Part shown: in pieces, positions 40,440 through 51,898 of the stretch
How the letters are laid out: every line of letters begins with the position of its first letter
Position numbering within the stretch: position 1 is the first letter of the stretch
Assembly (NCBI GenBank): GCA_026168455.1
Contig: CM047425.1
Span: forward strand, 90,275,580-90,339,579
DNA length: 64,000 nucleotides
Reading direction: 5' to 3'
DNA from: Theocolax elegans
Lineage: Eukaryota > Arthropoda > Insecta > Hymenoptera > Cerocephalidae
Notes under the pieces: model-generated
The model's input: only the letters and a program-made list of their open reading frames with translations
Told to the model about the DNA's origin: nothing
Database searches by the model: none
Position numbers and translations under genes: made by a program

Positions 40440-43399
40440 ACACCTTTGTAAATGCGTATATTTGACAATTAAATGTAAAAATTTATATAAAATTAGATGA
40501 TGCGTAAAATACAATTTGGAATAAAATGAAATAAAATGTAAAATTATAATATCATCGGAAAGTTGTGAGTGTATTTAAATAAATAATGTATAAATATACA
40601 TATATATATACACCTATGTTCGGATGTACATGCGCAAGTATATAAATTTGGCTTATGCAACATTGCCGCACTAGTTAAAGAGAAGTCTTAGGAACGTCCC
40701 AGAAACGTCCCATGGGAATCCAGAGGGTGTGCTGAGTGGTGCGCATGGATTAGGGGAGCAGAAGGAACGAAACGGTATCGAGAGCGCGCATGCGTTCACC
40801 AGGCGCGCGTAATATTCCACTCTATTTTCGAACTTGCCTGGAAAAGTATGACACGTTAGTGGTATGTGGATACACGTAATCTATAGAGCAAAACACCTGA
40901 AAGACGTAAGACATACTTTTCTCGTTGTCGGCTCTCGTCAGTCCAGTTCCTGACAATAAATAATAGCGGCCTCGCGTATTTCCGAGAGTAATTCCGTATT
41001 AGGCTAGCAGGAGATGCGCGTAATTCGTATAGGCCTATTAACTGTCGATCGGTAAAACAGAAAACGGCTGACCGTCAATGATCGTATAATTATATATATA
41101 TAGGTATACGATCGAGAAATCCTAGATTCTAACTACCTTAACTAGAGCCATTTGTTTATACTATTATGACCATTTTATTTACTAATTTCTGCAATAGATC
41201 TTTTATTTTTATAAATTATACCTACATACGTTGTTCAACATTTCATTAAGATATTCGTATCGATTCGTATTCAATTTTATATTTACTTTCTTCTAGCGTC
41301 TTTTCTATTCAACGAGTGGTACATTTCAGTTAATTCTTTTATTAATAATTGTTGTAGCGTTACTAGTAAATATAATTTTTTGGTATTGGTTAAGGGTTCA
41401 TATTGAAATTCGACATAGAAAGATGTTAATTGAACAATTAAAAATAAAAATATTACGATTTAAAAATTGACCATTATTTTAAACTGATTTAAAATAGTAT
41501 TTCTATGACATCAGAAGTCAAATACGTATTTAAGTTTAGATAGAGAGGTATAACAACAAATTAAACTGAAATTGAAATATTCGTAAAAATAAATTTAACA
41601 TTTGCTTTAGTGTTAAAGTTATACATTTTTTAAATAATCAAACTTAATAATTAATATTTTTGTCTTTAAAAATTTAAATCTACGCGCCAGGTATATTGGA
41701 GACCAAGGCGTTGTAATGCATTTAATATGCAGTCTCACAAGTGTGAATTGAACTTTCTATAAGAGATGTTCTCCTGTTGCCATTTAGTCACCTCGCGTGG
41801 CGCTAGAATTTATTAATTAAATACCTGTACTTAAAAGCAGTGAAAATTATTCACCTTGAGTATCGGATTCAATAATCAAATTAACAACCTTACACTTTTC
41901 CAAGCAAATTTTTAATGTTTGTCAATTCATTTCTGAAAAAGATATAATATTAAAATATTCGAGATAATGCACAAATGATGCAAATGTAACTAGGTAATGT
42001 AATTTATTATAATTAAATACTGATTAACGATGTGTATAGTTAAGTGCCTTACAATTAAGAGACACCTATTACATATAGCAATTATAAATGCTAAAAGAAA
42101 AATGGTAAAAGTTTATTATGTAAATTTTATTAATATCAAACGATCCAATGCACTTCCTTTTCTAAATATACGTAATTTAATTAATAATTAATTTATTCGT
42201 CATTTGTGTTTTTTGTATTATTGATGCATATTGAAAAAAATTATAATGGATGATAATTAATTTAAACAACAAATGTAACAGGTTTTCGTGCATATCATAT
42301 TGTAAATTTTTAAATAATTTATGCATAAATCTTTAATTAATAATTGATGATGTAATTATACATTTTCAACCCTATTTTGCAGATAAATTTGAATTTCTCT
42401 AATAATGAATTTGTATTTGTTTATACTATCGAGTGTTATAAGAACTTTCAATTTACAAAGTTAATCCACTTCGATTAAACTATATAAGATCAATAAAAAG
42501 TAATATTGTCCACCTTCAAGTGTTTTCAGCTTTAGAAAACATTAGCCGCCAGATAAGTATTAGGTACATAAATAATCAAGTTTATATAGCTCCTATGTGG
42601 GGTAAGAAGAAGATGCCGAAACCTAAACTTATTTATTCACTTTATATGTAAATAAATGAGGAGGGTTTTAACCTTTTCCGTTAGGCGTCTATAAATGCTA
42701 TGATTCTAGATTTTTTAATTAATAATTTGAACATTATTTTTGAGGTTACCAGTAATACTTTTCGGCGAAAATTGCCGATAGAGTGATTATAAATTTCTAA
42801 ATTATAGTTCTATTAGTTATATGCACATATTTTAGACTTTCTTTATAAATATTTTTAAAATTAATATTTTTAACATAATTTTGGATAATGATAGACCCCT
42901 GCAATTTGGGTTCGAAATTCTCTGAAAAGATTCGATTTGAATTTAAACATTATATATAATTTATGCAATAGCAGTGCAACAATATCAACTGTAGCAACGG
43001 ATTTAAAGGCTGCTATAGTTAAATCGGTTTCAAAAATAACTTTCCTTGTTGGTATTATTAATAATCAAAATATATACTTGTACTGCTACTGCATACGTCA
43101 TGCATTTTTTTATGTACAAAATACTTGTCAATTGTTCCTACTGTTACCTATAATTATAAACAGAAAATAACTGCATATTTCATCCAATTTTTAAATTGCA
43201 TTTCATTTTTGTAATATTTTGTATTAATGTACGGAAGTAATCGTTTGATTCGGCTAGAAATTGCAGTAGTTTCCATGTAATTACGGGTAATCATTCGAAT
43301 AAAGCATCGAATGATTTCTGAGAACGAATACATTCAAAAACATTTTGTTGCTCAGTAAGATTTTTTAATCGAATTGAAGAAAATAAAGTTAACGTAACG
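40440..43399. other. Intergenic region upstream of aminopeptidase P and the esterase-like gene
   Basis: A CpG-richer patch at about 40.66-41.05 kb may be the aminopeptidase promoter. The rest, 41.1-43.39 kb, is AT-rich and includes the promoter and 5' UTR of the plus-strand esterase-like gene. No other gene or RNA was recognised here. Confidence 0.5.
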
Positions 43400-46300
43400 A
43401 TGTTATCAGTAAATGTATGTATTTTGTGCATTTTGGCTGCTATGGTGATGGGTGAAGAAATAGTTTGGAATTTTCCCTTAGGGAGTTTAAAAGGGCTGAA
43501 ATTAAACACTGTGTATCAACGTAAACCATACTACAGTTTTCGAAGCATTCCTTACGTCAAACCTGCTACTGGTTTAAATAAATTTGAGGTAATTATTATT
43601 GCAAATTTAAAAAAATGTATTACTAATTAACTAACTAATAACACACCATATGTATATACGAAAGTGATATGGTGACTCAACAAGGTACCAAAATCAAATT
43701 TACCCTCCCTACCTTATCGAACGAGCAATACAAATTCAATTACAATTTATAAAATATGATTGTATTTTAAAAAGTACACTTTTGTTTATAAATGAGTTGT
43801 CGCTGTGCAAATTTTTAGAGTATATTCGAGAAATTTCTTACAAAAAAGAGTTGATTATGTTACGCCCGCTTCATATTTACGGTCAAGGATTTCTCGAAAA
43901 TATGATTGTATTTTAGTTTCAAATTTTGCTCAGAGATAAATTGTTTGAAAATGATGGTGCGACTTCTCGTATAAATTTTCAACACCGAGAGAAAGGAATA
44001 TTTGAGACAAATGACGTTTCTTAACTCTTGAGATGTGATGACTTAAGTATGAGCAAATGAATATTCCTTTACATTTAAGTATTAACTATTTGTATCAGTT
44101 CTTAACAATTAAAATTTAACGCATTTATTATTATCTTATTATATTAATGGTTTTATAAACATACAATCTCAATAGTAAAGAACTAAGCGTTAATATCGAA
44201 GAAATATAGTTTTATTGCAAGTCAATATTCTTATATAATAACAAATGTACCATTTCTTTCTCACAAATATTTCCGTTTCTCAGTGAAATATTATCATATT
44301 TCATAAATTATAATTAATTTTCCTTGTTTTATTCGGTTGATAAGGTAAGGAGGATTACAGTCAAGTTTGGTAGCCCTTTCACATATCCATTTGTAGCAAA
44401 TATTCCTTTTTATTAATACGCTTATATAATGTATAGAAGTTTAATTAGTTTATGGACTAATTAAGATAAGCCCTTGAACAATATCAAAACGTTTTTTAAT
44501 AGAGATTAGATTTTTTAAAGGAAGCGTATAACAGCACTCGGCAATTGTCTCGTTAACATTTTTCACAAGCGATATGTCATTGGATTTAAACTGTGTATTG
44601 TAATGTGAATATGATTATATTGTCATGCACTGAGACGAATAATTGTACTTTTTACGAAATAATTATAAACTGTACGATAATTGGAAATAAAAGTTTGTGG
44701 AATATCGATAAGAATCTACGAAATCTTTCGGAAAAAATAACAATCTCTCCTTTCAGCCACCGCGAAAAATTGAACCGTGGGAAGGCGTACTCGATGCTAC
44801 GAAGCCAACGGTAGAATGTGTCTATTACTGCCCAGCGAGAGAACAATACATCGGAGATGAAAATTGTTTACTAATGAACATTTATACACCTGAACTTAAC
44901 GTGGATGCTGGAAAAGCAGTATTGTTGTGGATTCACGCCGGTGGATTTAATTATCTTTCCGGCGACGACGGAGTTCTTGGCCCAGATTTTTTAGTTGAAA
45001 AAGATATTATTTTAGTTTCGTTCAACTATAGACTTGGACCAATGGGTAATCCCAAAATAATTACTTTTCAAACTTTTTCGGAATATCAAATAGTAGTTTT
45101 CTTCTCTAAGATAAAGACGGGCGATTTTTATCAATCGTACTTTACGCATATAATCAATACACGTATATTACGAAAGTATGAAAATTAATATAAAGAAATC
45201 ATCTTTGACAAAGAGGGATGATTAAAATTTTAAATTTGAAACATAATTCGGAAATGCATTTTACGCGTGATCATTCGAATACAACAAACAGTATAAAATA
45301 TTTAATTTCTCAGGTTTCCTGAATACGGAAGATGAAAATGCTCTTGGTAATATGGGCTTAAAAGATCAGGTTATGGCTATGAAATGGGTAAAAGAAAATA
45401 TTAAATATTTTGGTGGTGATCCTGAAAAGATTACGTTAGGTGGGATGAATGCTGGTGCTGCATCTGTTCAATTACACATGATGTCTCCAATGTCACGAGG
45501 TAAGCCCGTTAAATATTTCATTGTAAAGATAGAACACTGACACTGCAATTTTATACAAAAATAAGTGTTTCGTTGTATTATAAATAATAATCTAATTCTC
45601 CAGATATTATGAAGTAAATGAATTTCAATAATTAAATTATACGTATATAAGAAGATGTTTATATAATTTAAAAAGAAAATCATATTTATACGCAGGATTA
45701 TTTCGTGGTGGCATCGAACAAAGTGGAACATCTTTAAATCCATGGGTCATACAATATAAGCCAAAAGAAGTAGCTTTTCGGTTAGGAGAGAGTTTAGGAA
45801 TTAAAACTACGGATACCAAAGAACTAGTTGATAGATTAAAAAAATTTTCAGCAAAGGACTTGATGATTGCAGCTGAAAACCTTTCGGAACCTCTTGTACG
45901 TACGTTATATGTATTCAAATTTATTTAGGAATCTTAGAGTAAAAGAAAATTTAAATGTCTGATTACCTGCAAACATTCGTACAAATAATTAGTTACAAAT
46001 AATTAAAGATTCTGATCTGTGAGTCATAATAATTTTTATCTCCAGAACTTTATGAGTGGCAGTATCCATCCATTCTTACCATCTGTCGAAGTAGACGTTG
46101 GACAAGAAAGATTTTTACCTGCCGATCCATGGACCTTAATAAAATCTGGTAATATAGCTGACGTTCCTCTTGTTCTCGGGATGAATTTAGAAGAAGAAGC
46201 AACAATGGCAGCTCGTAACGTATAATTGTACACGATTACTTTTAATTGTCTCTCAGCTTATGAAATAACTTATTACGAACGTAATATCTTTTCAGGATAT

Positions 46301-47249
46301 ATCGTAAATCATGAAATAATCAATCAAAATTTTGAAAATTTTATCCCTGTAGACTTGAACGTTACAGATGAAAATGAAAGAAAACAGTTTAGTGAAATGA
46401 TTAGAAATTTTTATTTTAATGGTAAAACGTTGACAGCTCAAAGTCTTGATGAATTTACAAATGTAAGAATTTTAATTAATAATAATTATATGTTACGTAT
46501 TTTATATAAAATGAGAACTAAATCAATGATCTACAACGTTTTTAGCTGCTCACCGACATTACTTTTACATATGGTGTACATTTTTCTTCCAAGCTTATTA
46601 GCAAAGTTAACAAATCTCCTGTCTACAAGTACTTATTTACATATTATTCACCAGTCGGTCCATTAAAAAATATGTATAGTTCCGAAGATGGTATACCTAA
46701 TTTTTATTTTATAATCAATTTATTGTACATCATGTAAAGTATTCAGTTTGAAAGAATTCATGCTAAATTTAATTCTATATAAAATATAAAATAGTCTAGT
46801 CAACAGTTAACAAATTTTTAACTGCAATAAAATGAATGTTTCATTTTAATTACAGGGATAGCCCACGGAGATGAAATAAAGTATATATTTTACTCAGGAA
46901 TATTTAAAAATGTACCACCTGCTGGAACAGATCAAGATAAAATTATGCACATGTTTACTTCAATGTGGACTAATTTTGTAAAAACTGGGTAATAATTCAT
47001 TATAGCTAGATTATTATAGAAATATGAGTATATAATTTTACAATCTATATTATATTGTATATTTCAAGTGATCCAACTTCGACAATCGATGAATTTGTAA
47101 AAATTAAATGGAATCCAATTGGAGAAGAAGATAACTACATGGAAATAAATGAAGGGTTGACCAAGAGAAATGGTTTTTATAAAGAAAGAATGCATTTGTG
47201 GGCTGAAATCTGTAAACATGTCTTATCAAATTTTGTATCCGAATTTTAA
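43400..47249 (+). CDS. Secreted carboxylesterase-like protein with lost nucleophile, complete
   Basis: Nine phase-matched exons: 43400-43588, 44757-45045, 45314-45499, 45696-45895, 46046-46214, 46296-46462, 46546-46690, 46856-46988, 47069-47249 (552 codons). Residues 1-18 form a signal peptide ([18 protein letters not shown]). Family marks are [29 protein letters not shown] (oxyanion loop, usually HGGGF), [31 protein letters not shown] and [11 protein letters not shown]. The nucleophile elbow, normally G-E-S-A-G, reads G-M-N-A-G: the serine codon is AAT, Asn205 (45448-45450). The triad Glu (about E338, in GMNLEEEA) and His (about H452, in [12 protein letters not shown]) remain. It should therefore fold as an alpha/beta hydrolase but not act as a normal serine esterase. 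Such inactive members are known in the family (neurotactin, glutactin, neuroligins), here without a transmembrane tail. Otherwise intact, so not an obvious pseudogene. Confidence 0.92.
43589..44756 (+). other. Intron 1 of the esterase-like gene (1.17 kb)
   Basis: AT-rich intron bounded by GAG|GTAATT and CTCCTTTCAG|CCA. Nothing else is recognised in it. Short open frames near its 3' end run into the exon by chance. Confidence 0.8.
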
Positions 47250-49231
47250 TATGTAAATTTTACGGATAATATAAATTGTTTAATATATATATAAACATAT
47301 AACTTGTAAGACTCTAGTTAATATTAAATGGTATAAGGGTCTTTATTTAAGTTTTTTAGGTAAATTAATAAAGTGTTTAAGACTAATGATGCGTGTAATA
47401 CAGTCTAACAAAAAATATTAATAAGCTTATTTCCGTTTATAACAAATAAGTATTTATGTTTTTATCACATTGTCATTACGAAAATGAACCATTATGGAAG
47501 ATAAAAAGAAATATTAATGTTGCGAAAAATAGGCTTTAGTAATTCACTAATTAATAATTGTTTTAATTAATAATAATTAAATTGTACATTGTGCAATTAA
47601 TGTGGATAACATTTGTATTTTTTTAACTTTTTTTATATTAATTTAATCTTAATTGAAAGATTAATGTAATAGTAAGCATTTTATAGTAATAAGAAATTAT
47701 TAATAAATATTGTATTTGCAATCGAAAATTTTGTAACTGGAAATAACAAGAGATTGCAGAAGATGATCGATAACATCTTAAAACGCATCGTTTTCTTGCA
47801 CTGGCGTTCGTTACCTGCCTTGGGATTGTCTGCAGAATGGGAGAAGAGATGATTGAAATGCTGCAACTGGACCATTTTTGAGATGATCTTTAGCATCTGA
47901 ATCACAGGAGCGTATAACCATCGAGTTACTACTATATTCATCTTATTTGACTCCAGGTGGGCCAGTTATATTTACTTTTAAATATATGCCAGATATATTT
48001 ATATACTACTAGCAAATAAATTTTAATTTTTTTAATAAAATATTGTTTTTTTAATACTTGATTATATAATTTTATTAACGTATAAATACCTGTTATGTAT
48101 ATTACTGGCGAACATTAATTTTACATTTTTATTACTTGATACTTACAAAAGTGTTAAACATTTGAAATAAATTAACATAATGTATTTTTCGTCTAAATGT
48201 TATTTGTATATACTTTACATAATTTTCATATTTTGATTATATAAATCGTAGCATCAGATAACATTTTGTAAGATTATAATAGACAATTTAAATGTGTACG
48301 TATATTCTTTAAATAATATTGTATTATTGATGATAACTTTGAAGACGCGTTATTTAATGCAGAATGATTCGAGGTAATGTAATACCTATTATATTTTGAA
48401 TTACAGAATGCTGTCCTAGATTCAAACTAGAAAAATTCTCATCAAACGTTCAAATAATTTATTTTATAATAATTCTATTGTAATCATAATTGTATTTAGT
48501 CAGTAATTTTCAGTCGTAAATGTAACACTAGTGGCAGTCTAAATAGACGTGATTCAGTCTACGTAGGACAATGCTATATTTACATACAAAGCACATTAAA
48601 AAAATAGCCTTCACAAATAACTAAACAGTGTTTTTAATAACTATTTAACTGCTCCTTTCAATATTTTTTTTTCAAATCGAAATATACATTGTTGATATAC
48701 ATTTGCAATTGTTTAAATACCATTATATCACATTTTTTCATTGGAAAAAGAAGCCCAAGGTGAATTCTAATGGAAGGATATAGCCGTTTCTAAATGTATA
48801 ATAAAAAGAATTCGAAGCTGCGAGGGGTAAAGCGACGAATTCTGTAGCAGTAAAGCAGGTAGATAAGTAGGTAGTGAAATGTTGTCGACTCATCCTTACC
48901 CTCGTTAAGAGAAGGTCAATTTTTAGGTAGACGATTGATCAGGAGCATACCTCCAAGCTGAAACTTTCATTCTAGACTTTTTTAAATGTACAAAACGTGC
49001 TGTTGCTACAAATGTTACAATTCGTAATAAAAAACCAGAACATATTCTATATACTTTTTGTTCGTGTACTAATATCATCTTAAAATCAATATTTTTTTTT
49101 CAAATATTTGGACTCTATAAGAAATAACCTATAAGAATAAATCGAAGATCCTTTCAATGCATAATATTCAAACTATAAATACGGCGGATCGTTACGAACA
49201 TAAGATATTCTTAATTTAGGTTTAGCAGAAG
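47250..49231. other. Intergenic region with two GC-richer islets
   Basis: Starts with the esterase-like 3' UTR. A compact islet at about 47.75-47.96 kb contains three small hairpins: AAGATG/CATCTT, AAAACG/CGTTTT and AGATG/CATCT. A minus-strand 86-codon ATG frame there includes a possible donor GCAG|GTAACG. A second islet at 48.76-48.97 kb may belong to the promoter of the plus-strand candidate exon at 49.2 kb. Nothing is identified with confidence. Confidence 0.4.
47367..47372 (+). terminator. Likely poly(A) signal of the esterase-like gene
   Basis: AATAAA 118 bases past the stop codon, followed by a GTGTTT-rich stretch. Confidence 0.5.
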
Positions 49232-49344
49232 ATGAAAGAATTGTTTAGTAGCTGGAGTTTAAATATAGGTACTTGGTGGAAATTCGTAATTATCGTCTGT
49301 GCGTTGGCAACCAGGGCGAAAGACCCGGAAAACAAGAATCCAAG
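49232..49344 (+). CDS. Candidate first coding exon encoding a signal peptide, unknown gene
   Basis: ATG follows an in-frame TAG and opens 37 codons: MKELFSSWSLNIGTWW, then a hydrophobic core KFVIIVCALATRA and a charged KDPENKNP, ending CCAAG|GTAGTG. This is the form of a secreted or membrane protein's first exon (positively charged start, hydrophobic core, small residues before the cut). The segment is GC-richer than its surroundings. No downstream exon in the window could be joined with confidence, so the rest may lie past a very long intron. The family is not recognised. Confidence 0.35.
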
Positions 49345-51898
49345 GTAGTGACCGCGGATCAAACACTTTGCATCAATTCTGTAAGATTTTTATGGATTAC
49401 AGTACTTAGTTAATATTTATTAGAAACCATGCTATTCTCGTAGTATTTTTTACAGTTTTACTTTAGAATAATATTTTCACTCCAAATATAAATTGTATCA
49501 AACGTATAAGGTTTTTAATAGATTCTAAACATTTTGATTTAATTTTCGAATTTATTATTATTATTATTAAATAAGAAAAAGATCTTGGTCTTGTGCGTTC
49601 CTCAGAAGTTTTAGTCAGCTGTTTCATAAATTACTGTATACGAATTTATATCTGTAGGTATTGTTAATTGACACTTTCGATAAGTATTTTATAGATCTCA
49701 ATAAAAGATTTTATTTGTCGCTGGAAGGATATTGACAATTATAACTTTGTAAGTATAAAAGTCAAACAGTTTAAGTCCAACAGTTTTTTATACATTAAAC
49801 GTTTTATCGTTAATTAGACGCTATTGTTAGGATCAAAATAACCAAAACAAGAAGCTCGAGAAGCTTATATTTATTCGTAAATTTTTGCTGTATCTAAGTA
49901 ATGTAAGAATGTAAGAATAAGCTTTCTTATCAGTATTTGCAAAGGCTTTATATAAATACCGTCAAGATGTCTTGTTGAAACAGTACTTTTAGATCTACTT
50001 TAAAATAAATAAATATTGTAAAACCGTTGTGAAATTCTAGCACGAAATTTATATTTAAATATTATCACGAGACTTCAATTCAAATTTCTCGGTAACTGTC
50101 ATTACAGTTTTGTTCTACGTAATACATTTCCATAATGGTCGATATTGTGGAGCCTGAATTTTGTTTCATACAATAGTTTCTTATTTTAAAAAAATATAGT
50201 CATATCTCTGAATGAAAGCTCAAAAAGTTCTATATCTTTTCGATAATCCGTGTCATCGATATATTTTACCTGATGTAAAATTACAAGGAAAGAGTAGTAA
50301 TTTTCTTGCGAAGCATATTATTGTAGCAAAGAAAATGAGTAAATTTGTTAAAATCTTAGTAAAAGGAAGAAGTAAAGAAGAATTAAATCGTACACGCAGA
50401 AAATAATCCCAGTTTTATCGGTGACTTTTATCGGGATGAGGTTGCCATCAAGCGTCAAAGATTGTCGTGCATGCGCCCTGAATGCTCTCCGCGTATATTG
50501 TAAATCAATATTGCGCGAATCGTTATGTATACCAGTGGACAAAACCCTAGCGTAGAGGGCGCGATGCGAGTCATCGGCATAAAAAGAGCAACAAAAGGGT
50601 CAAAACATTTATCCGCCAATGCCCGGCGTGGTATAGATTACGTGCGCGCGCGCTCTCGGAAAAAAGGGTGGCTATATATTCCACCAGCCCCTCCGAAAAA
50701 GGAGGGGTCGGAGGAGGAGGAGGAGGAGGAGGAGTAGGATGGGGTGGAGGGATACATTTCTGTATACGCGCGGGTAGGACGCGTCGAATCGACCAGCTCG
50801 ACTGCTATGCGAGCCTGTCCGTAGTGAGATGCGCGCTTGCTTAAGTGGCTCGGGGTTGCGAGGCGCCAAGGCCGGTGGCCTGTCTCCAGGCGCCTGCCCC
50901 CGAAAAGTCGTACCCGGAAAAAGGAGGCCGCAGCGTTTTTCGCGGCTTCTTCCGAGGGGCAAAGCGTCGCGGATGCCCGCCAGACTCCCAGGATCCCAGC
51001 AGTCCGAAGAGGTAATACGAGCGTCGCGACGCCGCGCGCTGTTTTTACGTGCGTGCTTCACTTCGTGTGGATTTCGGTCAATCTGTGTGTATGTGTCTAC
51101 CTCTATGTGGATATATAAACGAGGGAGGAAAGCCCTGGGGAGGGATGAGGGGTTGAGGGGTTGAGGGGTTGAGGGGAATGAGGGGCCACGAGATAGGGGT
51201 GTATGTCAATTGTCCGTGGCTAGGGGTGATGGGGAATATTTTGCTTTGACGTATCGGTGGATGCAGAACTTTCGAGCTTTTAGCAAGTATTCCTCCCTGG
51301 CGTATAGATATATACATCTACACGCTCCGATTGATAGCGGAAGGGCTTGTGTGCCAATGCGATTTAACTGGTTTTCGTTGTTTGTCTATACAATTTCTTT
51401 TGGACTTTTAATTTTTTAGTCAATCTTTTTTTATTTGTTGATGGTCCATACGTTGTAGATTATTCGTCGAGTGAAGAAATAAATAAATACGATTGTCAAA
51501 AGTTGATTAACTCTTTATGAGCTAACAAGATGCAAAACTATATACGTACATATGCCATTCGCAAATGAATATTCTATACTACTTTTTGACTAAAATTTAG
51601 AATATCTATATGTTGGCATTATTTTCTATATTTACAAGAATATAGATACTGTAACGAAATATTTGTTATATAAGATTTTAAATTAATGTTGCTAATATTC
51701 TGTTATAATTATTACAAAATTTTAAGTAATAAATGAATGTAAATCTATATAAATCTAACAAGAAAAATAATATCTCCTACAATTATATTTTAGAATGATA
51801 TATTTTATAAATCGCTTAAAATGTAAATAATTGAATTCGCATTATTCTAAAATATAATACTATAAGATGTAACCTATATATATTTATGTGTTAAAGAA
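49345..51898. other. Interval between candidate exon and serine protease, with CpG-rich block
   Basis: AT-rich to about 50.4 kb; a 64-codon Lys/Arg-rich frame at 50212-50406 has no recognisable domain. From 50.45 to about 51.25 kb the DNA is strongly CpG-rich, with a GAG-repeat run at 50711-50735 and the G-tract repeat listed below, and looks like a promoter/first-exon island on either strand (possible donor at about 51012, AAGAG|GTAATA). Frames across it give low-complexity Arg/Gly/Pro-rich products and are not called. The serine protease 3' UTR lies at the right end. Confidence 0.5.
51147..51185 (+). repeat. GGGG-tract tandem repeat (TTGAGGGG units), G-quadruplex candidate
   Basis: Five GGGG tracts are separated mostly by TTGA spacers (GAGGGGTTGAGGGGTTGAGG and onward). 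Regular four-base loops between four-G tracts are ideal for an intramolecular G-quadruplex. It lies at the edge of a CpG-rich island. Confidence 0.8.

Noticed and set aside
40189..40443. 84-codon minus-strand frame
   Set aside because: It runs through the tRNA-Ala gene and its T-rich terminator, so it is not a protein.
40741..40800. Short signal-like start (MRALDTVSFLLLP) upstream of aminopeptidase P
   Set aside because: The frame stops after 13 codons with no donor in between, so it cannot be the missing first exon.
50672..51164. Arg/Gly/Pro-rich frames of 90-130 codons on both strands
   Set aside because: They are typical of CpG islands with few stop codons; no conserved motif is visible.
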